Assembly (NCBI RefSeq): GCF_900115785.1
Contig: NZ_FOYS01000001.1
Location: 664,153-728,152, forward strand
Source: Halogeometricum limi
GTDB lineage: Archaea; Halobacteriota; Halobacteria; Halobacteriales; Haloferacaceae
Length of the DNA stretch: 64,000 bases
Reading direction: 5' to 3'
Made by a program: the position numbers and the translations under genes. Positions 43,865-51,222 of this stretch are shown piece after piece (position 1 is the stretch's first letter; every line of letters begins with the position of its first letter). Below the pieces are notes generated by a model. That model made no database searches and was not told the DNA's origin. It was given only the letters and a program-made list of their open reading frames with translations.

Positions 43865-45952
43865 ATGTCTCCATCCTGGGACTCGCTATCCGAGAGAGAA
43901 CGCACCGCCCTCCGCTCTAGCGGTGAGACGATGAGCGACGTCGAACTGGCGTCCCGGTTCACCGAGTCCGACGACGGAACTGTCACGTATCGAATCATGG
44001 TCCGGTCCGACGACTCGATGGCCGGTCCCCTCGACGTCGACGAAGCGATGGTCGCGGACGCCGACGCCCACGCCCCGGCCCACGACGACCTGTTCGACGC
44101 CGACTCGGGCGACGGCGAGATGGCCGACGCGCCGAGCGAACCCGCCGGACCGCAGACCGACCCGCCCGAGATGCCGATGGACGAGGAAGACGGCGGCTAC
44201 GAGTTCACCGACGTCGTCCTCATCTCGCCGGACGATTTCGACTACAACCCGGAGTTGACCGAGGCGGACCGCAAGGCCGCCGAACCCATCGACGAGCAGA
44301 TGAACGGACTCGACGCGTACTTCGACCGAAACGCCATCCTCGACGTCGACGACGACTCGATGGACGCGGAGATGGCGGGTCTCCCGCCGGTGGTCGACCT
44401 GCGAAGTCGCCAGTCGAGCGTCAAGCATCAAGGGGGGCGCGGGACGTGCGTCTCACACGCCGCGATGGCGTTGCTGGAGTCGTTCCAGCACATCCCCGAG
44501 GACCTCTCCGAGCAGTACACCCACTACAAGTTCAACGAGTTCCTCGAACGCCCGCACGACGAGAACAAAGGGCTCCGGACGACGGACTCCGCGCCGTTCT
44601 TAGCGCGCTCCGACGGTCGGGTCTGCACCGAGTCCGACTGGCCGTACGTCGCCTCGCAGAGCACGATAAACACGCTCGTCGACAACGGCACCTACGGCCC
44701 GCCGACGAGCGCAGTCGCCGACCAGACGTACGGCTACAAAGCGGACGCGTACAAAATCGTCACCAACGCCGGTCTGACCGGCGAGAGCATCCGCAACACC
44801 CGATACCTCGAAGCACTGCTTTACCAGGGCTTCACGCCGGTCATCGGGACGTGGGTGGGGTGGGACGACAAGGACAACAACGGCGTCCTCGACCCGCGTT
44901 TCGACGGCACCGGCGCTCCCATCCGCCTCGGCGGTCACGCCATGCTCCTCGTCGGCTACAACCGGACGGAGCAGTACTTCGTGCTGAAGAACAGTTGGGG
45001 GACCGGATGGGGCCACGAGGGCTACGGCTACCTCCACTACGACTATATCCGGACGAACTTCAAGTACGGCTACGTCGTCGAGGAAGTCGTCCCCGAGTCC
45101 GCCGCGACGCCCGTCCCCCGACAACTCGCGCAGGCACCGTTCAGCAGTGACCGCATCAGCCGGGCGCAACTGCGCGCCGCCGTCCTGTTCATGAGGAGTT
45201 CGGCCGGCCGGTACGCCGTCGCCGAGGCGTACGCGGGGCCGAACCTCTCGCTCCGTCACCTCCGCGTCTACAACCCCGACGGGAGCCTCCACCTCGAACG
45301 CGACTCGCTCGTGGTCCGCAGTTCGTACCTGTTCGACGTGGACAGCGCCCGAGAGACCAGAACCGACGCGGACTTCTGGTGGCACGGGGTCCGCCGCGGG
45401 GTCCACTATCTGGAGTGTCGAAACGGCGCGATGGCCTGCATCGGATTCGACCTCGCGGGCCTCTCCGTGCGCGACATCGCTCGGACCCGCTTGAGTTCGA
45501 CCGCGGTTCCGGCCGCCGACTTAGACTACGCCGTCGTCGTCGGACGGACCACGGCGAACCGCCCGTTCAAACTCCTCGCCCACGTCGACGAGACCGACAC
45601 CAGCCTCGACGTCTCCTCTCTGGAAGTGCTCCGGTGGAACGGTAGCCGCCGCCAGTACAAGCGGAACGTCTCCATCCCGTCGTCGTGGACGTACAACCTC
45701 GACACCGGGTCGCAGGGCGGCGGCCGGTACGCCGACCTCTGGTGGCACGTCGTCTCGCAGGGCGTCGGGTTCCTCGAACGCTACTCGACCGCGCGGACGC
45801 AACTCGTCTGGTGTCTCGGCGACGGTGCCGAGCGTCTCGAACGGGAGATGGCCCCCGCCGCGGAAGTCGACCACGCGGTCGAACCCGCGACGCCCGAGAT
45901 GGTGGACACGCCCGCGCCCGTCGCCGAGACCGACGGGGGCGCGACGCGATGA
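43865..45952 (+). CDS. Papain-family (C1) cysteine protease with tandem C-terminal repeats
   Basis: A 695-residue protein with no signal peptide. Residues 1-170 are an acidic pro-like region. The C1 peptidase spans about 173-410: KHQGGRGTCVSHAAMALLES gives Gln189 and Cys195, RLGGHAMLLVGYN gives His358, and VLKNSWGTGWGHEGYGYLHY gives Asn376, so the full papain triad and oxyanion-hole Gln are present. Residues 430-690 hold two related beta-rich repeats, each with a Trp-rich signature (DADFWWHGVRRGVHYLE; YADLWWHVVSQGVGFLE). It is followed with a 4-bp overlap by a chagasin-like gene. A ggttatcaca box near 43830 precedes it. Confidence 0.92.
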   Translation: MSPSWDSLSERERTALRSSGETMSDVELASRFTESDDGTVTYRIMVRSDDSMAGPLDVDEAMVADADAHAPAHDDLFDADSGDGEMADAPSEPAGPQTDPPEMPMDEEDGGYEFTDVVLISPDDFDYNPELTEADRKAAEPIDEQMNGLDAYFDRNAILDVDDDSMDAEMAGLPPVVDLRSRQSSVKHQGGRGTCVSHAAMALLESFQHIPEDLSEQYTHYKFNEFLERPHDENKGLRTTDSAPFLARSDGRVCTESDWPYVASQSTINTLVDNGTYGPPTSAVADQTYGYKADAYKIVTNAGLTGESIRNTRYLEALLYQGFTPVIGTWVGWDDKDNNGVLDPRFDGTGAPIRLGGHAMLLVGYNRTEQYFVLKNSWGTGWGHEGYGYLHYDYIRTNFKYGYVVEEVVPESAATPVPRQLAQAPFSSDRISRAQLRAAVLFMRSSAGRYAVAEAYAGPNLSLRHLRVYNPDGSLHLERDSLVVRSSYLFDVDSARETRTDADFWWHGVRRGVHYLECRNGAMACIGFDLAGLSVRDIARTRLSSTAVPAADLDYAVVVGRTTANRPFKLLAHVDETDTSLDVSSLEVLRWNGSRRQYKRNVSIPSSWTYNLDTGSQGGGRYADLWWHVVSQGVGFLERYSTARTQLVWCLGDGAERLEREMAPAAEVDHAVEPATPEMVDTPAPVAETDGGATR

Positions 45953-46254
45953 CCCTGACCCACGTGCGCGCCGCCGACACGGACGAACTCCGACTCACCG
46001 TCGGCGAACCGGTCGAACTCGAATCCTTGACCGAACCGCTCGTCCCCGAGAAACTGTCGCTGGAACCGTTCGTCGAGACGCCCGACGGCGTCTCCGTCGT
46101 CGAACGCCGCCCCCTCGACGAGGACGGCACCATGGGTGCCGTCTATACCCTCTCCGCCGACGCCGCCGTCGACGGCGAGATACGCGTCGGCTTCCGCGAC
46201 GGAGCGACGGGCGCGGTCGACTCGGAGAAGACGCTTCGCGTCGTCGTCGAGTGA
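45949..46254 (+). CDS. Chagasin-like small protein, candidate protease inhibitor
   Basis: A 101-residue beta-rich protein whose ATG overlaps the protease stop by four bases. Its layout follows chagasin (inhibitor family I42). LRLTVGEPVELESL matches the first strand pair, and IRVGFRDGATGAVDSEKTLR aligns with the last strands of chagasin, including the DSE step before the final strand. The loop residues that plug a papain active site (NPTTG, GxGG, RPW) are not preserved. It may therefore inhibit or chaperone only its own protease. Inhibition is inferred, not shown. Confidence 0.6.
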   Translation: MTLTHVRAADTDELRLTVGEPVELESLTEPLVPEKLSLEPFVETPDGVSVVERRPLDEDGTMGAVYTLSADAAVDGEIRVGFRDGATGAVDSEKTLRVVVE

Positions 46255-46332
46255 GTGGGCTGTGAACGAGGCGGTTTCGAGCGAGTCGATTACGGGCGAG
46301 TCGGCGACCGACCGTCGCCGTAGTCGTCGCCG

Positions 46333-46842
46333 TCACACCGCTCGCACGACGACTGTCGCGTTCGTCCGTTCGTCGGCGGCGACGACCCGGAGGTCGAACG
46401 CGGCGGCGACGACTGCCGTCTCGTTCCCGCGTTGCTGGACGACGACGCCGTCCTCGACGCGACACGGGCCGAACACGCGTCCACGACCGCCGGGGCAGTT
46501 CCGGGCGGCCCACCCGGCGGCTTCCGAACCGTTGTAGGTGACGCGGAGCGACCGGTCCGCGGCGAGGGTGGCGTTCTCCACTCGCGCGACGTCCGAGGCG
46601 AGTTCCGTCCGGACGGCCGACACCGCCCGTTCTCTGTCTCTCCACAGATACGCACCGTCCGTCTGCGCCGCGGCGTCGGTGAACGACGCCGAGAGCGCCC
46701 GCCTCGTGTCGTCGACGTCTGGTCCGGGTGCCTCGGCGCCGGCGTCGTAGCTGAGTTGCGCGTACGCGAGTGCCATCGGGACGAGGGCGATAGCGACGAC
46801 GACGGCCGCGAGGAGGACCACCTGTCCTCTGTCTCGGTTCAC
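46333..46842 (-). CDS. Pseudopilin-like protein (DUF7261 type)
   Basis: A 169-residue protein starting at a GTG overlapping the preceding stop (GTGA). MNRDRGQVVLLAAVVVAIAL is a pilin-like charged start plus hydrophobic helix. The exported part has two cysteines (RNCPGG, FGPCRVED) and ends in beta structure. It is the last gene in the pil operon. The family name DUF7261 is from memory. It is probably a minor subunit of the type IV pilus-like machine. Confidence 0.78.
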   Translation of the reverse strand: MNRDRGQVVLLAAVVVAIALVPMALAYAQLSYDAGAEAPGPDVDDTRRALSASFTDAAAQTDGAYLWRDRERAVSAVRTELASDVARVENATLAADRSLRVTYNGSEAAGWAARNCPGGRGRVFGPCRVEDGVVVQQRGNETAVVAAAFDLRVVAADERTNATVVVRAV

Positions 46843-47246
46843 ACGTACCACACCCACAGCGTGACGGTACAGTCGTCCGTCGTCAGCGACGCTCGCCCCG
46901 TCGGGACGCCGGACGGTCGCGGCGTCCCCACGTCGCCGTGGACCGTCGTCAGCCGATACGACAGTGGTGTCGGGAGAACCGCGCCGAGTCTCCGGTCGAT
47001 GGCATCCGCCTCGGTGTCGAACGCCGACGCGGACCGACACGCGACCGCGAGTCTGTTCGGTCCGCTCCCCTCCGGTGGCTCCGCGGCGAGCACCGAGAGC
47101 GCGTCTCCAGCGGTTCGGTCGAGCGTCGCCGTCTCCGCCGTCTCCACGGGAACGAGCGCGAACCCCAGCGAGACGGCGAGGACGAGGAATATTCCGACGG
47201 TCACTTCGACCATCGGCGTGGCGAGTTGCCCTCTGTCCTCAGCCAT
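46839..47246 (-). CDS. Pseudopilin-like protein (DUF7262 type)
   Basis: A 135-residue protein: MAEDRGQLATPMVEVTVGIF begins an N-terminal membrane helix with the RGQ motif shared by the operon's other pilin-like proteins. The exported domain has a cysteine pair (VACRSA, DDCTVT). It overlaps genes on both sides. It is probably a minor pilin. Confidence 0.78.
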   Translation of the reverse strand: MAEDRGQLATPMVEVTVGIFLVLAVSLGFALVPVETAETATLDRTAGDALSVLAAEPPEGSGPNRLAVACRSASAFDTEADAIDRRLGAVLPTPLSYRLTTVHGDVGTPRPSGVPTGRASLTTDDCTVTLWVWYV

Positions 47247-47931
47247 CGACGGTCACCTCCAACGGTTCGACCGTCGCGTTCGTGACCGTCCACCGGACGA
47301 CGGCGCGTCCGTCGATACCGTCGTCCAGCGTGAACGAGAGTTGCGGCGGTTCGAGCCGCGTGGTCCGGAACTCGTACCTTCCGGTGAGACCGCTCCGGTC
47401 CCGAAGGACGATGCGGTCGTTCGTGCGGACGACGGTGAGCGTCGTACTTCCGTTGGTGGTGACGTCGAGTTCGACCGCAGACGTGCGGTTCGGGAGCGAC
47501 ACGCGCTGCCGAGCCGAGAGGTCGACCGTGACCGAGCGCTCCTCGTATCGTTCGACGCGGACGAGGCGGCGGACGGTCGGGCCGTCGGGGTCACCGCGTT
47601 CGAGGAGGACGTCGTCGCCCAACCGAACGCGGACGTCTCGGTCTCGGACACTCGGTGCGAGACGCTCCACGTCGGTGAGCGCCAGCGTACGAATCTCCGT
47701 CTCGCTGACGGCGTTCGCCCGCCGAGTGTGGTTCGCGTCGGCGGCGACCAATCGGTCCGCGACCGCCTCGGCGGCGTGGCGCGCGCCGGGGTCGGTGTCG
47801 GCGTCGGCGAGTGCGACGTTCGCGAGGACGACGCTCCCCGTCGCCACCGTCGTGAGGAGGACGAGCGCGGCGGCGAGGCCGAGGAGGTTCGCCTGCGCCC
47901 TGTCGACGCCCGCCCGAGGATTCGGCGTCAC
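47239..47931 (-). CDS. Pseudopilin-like protein (DUF7263 type)
   Basis: A 230-residue protein with a GTG start overlapping the stop before it. VDRAQANLLGLAAALVLLTT is the pilin-like helix with an RAQ motif. The exported part is rich in beta strands and Thr (VELDVTTNGSTTLTVVRTND). It is probably a larger pseudopilin of the same machine. Confidence 0.78.
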   Translation of the reverse strand: MTPNPRAGVDRAQANLLGLAAALVLLTTVATGSVVLANVALADADTDPGARHAAEAVADRLVAADANHTRRANAVSETEIRTLALTDVERLAPSVRDRDVRVRLGDDVLLERGDPDGPTVRRLVRVERYEERSVTVDLSARQRVSLPNRTSAVELDVTTNGSTTLTVVRTNDRIVLRDRSGLTGRYEFRTTRLEPPQLSFTLDDGIDGRAVVRWTVTNATVEPLEVTVDG

Positions 47932-48467
47932 GACCGGCCTCCGTTCTGCAACTCGACCGAGAGACGGGACCCCTCGTCGCTGACGACCGCCCACGACTCG
48001 CTCGAACTCCGCCACGTTCCGCTCACGTCCACCGGACGTGTCGGGAGCGTCAGCGTCACCCGTCCGCCGATGCCGGCGTCGGGGTGGTCGAGCACCAGTG
48101 CGGTCGTTCCGTCGCTCGCGTTGGAGACGGCGCGAACTCGATACGGGTCGCCGCGGACGGTCGGCGGGAGCGAGACGGCGACTCGTCTGTCGAGACGACT
48201 CGTTCGTTCCGGAACCGCGCTTTCGACCCGTTCTGCCGCGCCGACGAGCGCCCGTTCTCCGACCTCGGCGGCGGCCGCCGTTCGGTAGTCGGGGACGATG
48301 CTCCCGTAGAACGAGGTGGTCAAGAGGGCGATGAACAGCACGACGATGCCGAGTTCGAGCGACTTGCCGACGACCGGCGAGAGGCCGCGGTCGGCGGTCG
48401 CTCGTCGCGTCCGTCGCGTCCGTCCTGTCCGCCCCGTCCGCCGCAAACGCCTCGCGTCGTCGCTCAC
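47928..48467 (-). CDS. Pilin-like protein (DUF7266 type)
   Basis: A 179-residue protein with a GTG start overlapping the stop before it. A basic leader rich in Arg and Thr is followed by RGLSPVVGKSLELGIVVLFI, close to the archaeal type III prepilin signal RGxSP-V. The exported domain is beta-rich. It could be cleaved by a PibD-type prepilin peptidase. Confidence 0.78.
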   Translation of the reverse strand: MSDDARRLRRTGRTGRTRRTRRATADRGLSPVVGKSLELGIVVLFIALLTTSFYGSIVPDYRTAAAAEVGERALVGAAERVESAVPERTSRLDRRVAVSLPPTVRGDPYRVRAVSNASDGTTALVLDHPDAGIGGRVTLTLPTRPVDVSGTWRSSSESWAVVSDEGSRLSVELQNGGRS

Positions 48468-49225
48468 GTCCCCACCTCCACGCGGAGTCGAAGGTCGTGC
48501 GAGACGAGGTGGACCGTCCGGACGCCCGCGTACTCGGCGACGACGCTCGGCGTTCCGTCGCCGTCGAAGTCCCGTCTGGACGTCGTCGCGTTCTGCTCCC
48601 GGAACCGTCGCTCCCACGCGCCGGGTGCCGCCGTCTCGACGGCCACGCGGTAGCGGTTCGGTTCGAGCGTCTGCCGGGCGTGCGTCGGTTCGGTCGAGAG
48701 TGTCACGGGAACGGTCGTCCCCCGCGCGGAGACGGCGTCGGTTCCGGAGGCGTTCAGTACCGGCACGCCGACGTACAGCGTCCCGTTTGCGGGGGCGACG
48801 CTCGGCGGGGCGTCGAGTCTGCTTCGCTCGCCCTCGCCGGTCGTCACCGCGCCCGCGACGGCCGCGACGCGTCGATTGTCCGACTCGTACACCAGGGCGC
48901 CGGCGTGCGACGACCAGACCACGCCGGAGTCGTTGAGGACGCGGACGCTCCGGTTTGCGACGCGGAGGGTTCCGCCGGTGAGACGGAGCGTCGACGTCGT
49001 CTCGGAGACCGTTCCGGTGTCGAGGACGTCGTCCAGTCCGTCGGCCACGCGGACCGTCGCGGCCGTCGACGCTCCCTCTTGGACGATGGTCCCCGCCGTG
49101 GCGGTGAGAACGCCGATGCCGACGACGGTGAGTCCGAGGAGGATGGCGACGCCGACGACGGCCGACTGCGCGCGGTCACGGTCGGGGGTTCGGCCTCGGT
49201 CGCTGCGACCGGTCGAACGGGTCAT
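48464..49225 (-). CDS. Pilin-like protein (DUF7289 type)
   Basis: A 253-residue protein. The basic leader DRGRTPDRDRAQSAVVGVAI and the helix LLGLTVVGIGVLTATAGTIV are prepilin-like, with an RAQ motif. The exported part, about 200 residues, is Thr/Val-rich. It is the first and largest pseudopilin gene after pilC, and its ATG overlaps the pilC stop (ATGA). Confidence 0.78.
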   Translation of the reverse strand: MTRSTGRSDRGRTPDRDRAQSAVVGVAILLGLTVVGIGVLTATAGTIVQEGASTAATVRVADGLDDVLDTGTVSETTSTLRLTGGTLRVANRSVRVLNDSGVVWSSHAGALVYESDNRRVAAVAGAVTTGEGERSRLDAPPSVAPANGTLYVGVPVLNASGTDAVSARGTTVPVTLSTEPTHARQTLEPNRYRVAVETAAPGAWERRFREQNATTSRRDFDGDGTPSVVAEYAGVRTVHLVSHDLRLRVEVGT

Positions 49226-51216
49226 ATCAACCCCACCCCCGCGAAGACGGCGTGGCAGACGGCGACCAAGAGCCCGGAGTGCAGGAGCGCCTCGTACCGG
49301 CCCCTGCTCGCGGTTCCGGCGAACCACCCCGAGGCGAGCATCGTCGCCTGCGTCGTCACGTAGATTCGGTAGCGGTCGCGTTCCAAGTCGACGGCTTGGG
49401 GGTCGATGGCGACGCCGGAGAGGTCCGACATCGACGACAGTTGCGCGAACCCGTCGAAGACGTGCCCGCCCGTGGCGACGGTGATTCCGACGACGAGGAG
49501 CGCCGTCGTCCACCCGACGGCGACGTACACGAGCATCCCCGAGCGAAGGGCGCGTTTCTCGTGGTAGAGGCGACCGACCTCCGACTGGAGCGTCTCGAAC
49601 ACGGTGCCGGTGTCGCTTCCGGCGTCCAGTGCGCCGATGACGAGGCCGATAGTCTGTTCGGCCATCGGCGTCCCGACGTGCCGGACGAAGCGGTCGAGTG
49701 CGGCGGTCCGAAGGTCCTCGTCCGTTCCGGTGTTCGGCGTCGTGAGGCGGAGGTTGAGCGCCAAGTCGGCGACGTCGCCGGAGAGCGGCCCCAAATCCAC
49801 GTCGCGAGCGACGTGTTCGACGGCCTCGGGGAACGGCCGCCCGAGGCTGACGTGTCCGGAGACGGCGTGGACGAAGTCTTTCAGTTCGCGGTCTTTCGCG
49901 CCGTCGAGGCGGGCGCGGCGGACGGCCACCACGCCGACGGGAACGGCGTAGGCGACGTAGCCCGCGAGGACCACGTCGACGACGTTCGCGCCGACGAGAG
50001 CCGCGAGAAGGGCCGCGAGGACGCCCGCGGGGAGGAACCCGAGTGTCGCACTCGCCGGGTTCGTCGTCGCCGTCGCGAATGTGGTGAGCGTCGTCTCCGG
50101 GCGGTCGTAGGCGACCGTCTGGTCGGGTGGGCGGATGGTCGCAACCAGCGACGCCGCGCCGAGGCCGACGGCGAGGATGAACGCACCGCTGGCGTAGACG
50201 ATGAGACCGCGGAGCGTCGTCGTCCCGACGGGCGTCGGAACCGGTGTCGACAGGCCGGGTGCGATGACGCTCATCACCGTGAGGATGATGACGAGCAGAG
50301 CGGGGAGGACGAGGAGGACGATGAATATCTCCGCGAGGAGTTCGAGAAAGCCCTCGGCGCGTCGGCGGGCGCGTTCCTGCTGGTGGCCGAGCATCCGACT
50401 CTCCATCTGGAGGTAGTTTCGCAGGGCGTCCGACCCCTGGTCTGCGTGCTCTCTGAACTTCAAGAGGAACGGCGCGAGCGTGTTCTGCGCGGGCGTGTCG
50501 CGGGCGACGCGTCGGAGGCCCTCGTTCACGTTGCCGGTCATCGCGGCGGTGTTGAGCGCCTTCCTGAGAGACACCGCCGTCTCGCCGTAGGCGTCGGTGT
50601 CGGCGACGCGACGGAGCATCTCCCGACGGCCGTCGCTTCCGGAGGCGAGGACGTGCAGGTACCGGACCGCGCCCGGTAACGTCCGGTCGATGTTCGCTTG
50701 TCGTGCGGCGGCGACCCACCGGAGGTACCGACCGCCGAGGACGATGACGGCCCGTTTGACGCCGATACCGGCGACTCCCGCGGCGACGACGCCGACGACC
50801 AGTCGCGGCACCGGCGGCACCGGGAGCGACTCCGCGAGGGGCACGACCGACTCCGCGAACGCGACCCACCCGTCTATCGTCGTCGTCGGGAGTGCGAGCA
50901 CGACGAACGGGAGCGGAAGCGCGAGGGTGAACGCGGCCAGCCACGACGCGCCGTACACGCGGGCGAGGTAGAGGTCGAACCCCACTCTGAGGTCCGTTCC
51001 TCGGTACGCTCGCCGGGCGCGTTCGTGCCGTCTCGCGTCGGCGTGGCGAGCGAACAGCGCGTACAGCACGCGGTCGAGCGGCGAGAGCGAGTCGTCTCGG
51101 GCGGCCGTCGAACGCGAGACTGTTTCGGTCACCGCCGCACCCCTCTGTCGACTGCGAACGGCCGCGAACGCCGTCGAAGTCCGGGGACGAGACGACGGCG
51201 GTGCCGTCCGCTCCAT
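49222..51216 (-). CDS. pilC: Type IV pilus membrane platform PilC/TadC-like
   Basis: A 664-residue membrane protein with two T2SSF domains. The first centres on PGAVRYLHVLASGSDGRREM and the second on DFVHAVSGHVSLGRPFPEAV. Eight or more hydrophobic segments are seen (e.g. EIFIVLLVLPALLVIILTVM). The protein forms the platform over which the ATPase drives filament assembly. It starts 7 bp after the pilB stop. The doubled domain matches archaeal PilC/FlaJ relatives. Confidence 0.9.
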   Translation of the reverse strand: MERTAPPSSRPRTSTAFAAVRSRQRGAAVTETVSRSTAARDDSLSPLDRVLYALFARHADARRHERARRAYRGTDLRVGFDLYLARVYGASWLAAFTLALPLPFVVLALPTTTIDGWVAFAESVVPLAESLPVPPVPRLVVGVVAAGVAGIGVKRAVIVLGGRYLRWVAAARQANIDRTLPGAVRYLHVLASGSDGRREMLRRVADTDAYGETAVSLRKALNTAAMTGNVNEGLRRVARDTPAQNTLAPFLLKFREHADQGSDALRNYLQMESRMLGHQQERARRRAEGFLELLAEIFIVLLVLPALLVIILTVMSVIAPGLSTPVPTPVGTTTLRGLIVYASGAFILAVGLGAASLVATIRPPDQTVAYDRPETTLTTFATATTNPASATLGFLPAGVLAALLAALVGANVVDVVLAGYVAYAVPVGVVAVRRARLDGAKDRELKDFVHAVSGHVSLGRPFPEAVEHVARDVDLGPLSGDVADLALNLRLTTPNTGTDEDLRTAALDRFVRHVGTPMAEQTIGLVIGALDAGSDTGTVFETLQSEVGRLYHEKRALRSGMLVYVAVGWTTALLVVGITVATGGHVFDGFAQLSSMSDLSGVAIDPQAVDLERDRYRIYVTTQATMLASGWFAGTASRGRYEALLHSGLLVAVCHAVFAGVGLI

Positions 51217-51222
51217 CGCAGT

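Noticed and set aside
43865..45952. Secreted protease (halolysin-like) reading of the C1 peptidase
   Set aside because: It has neither a Tat nor a Sec signal, and it belongs to the papain family, not to subtilases.
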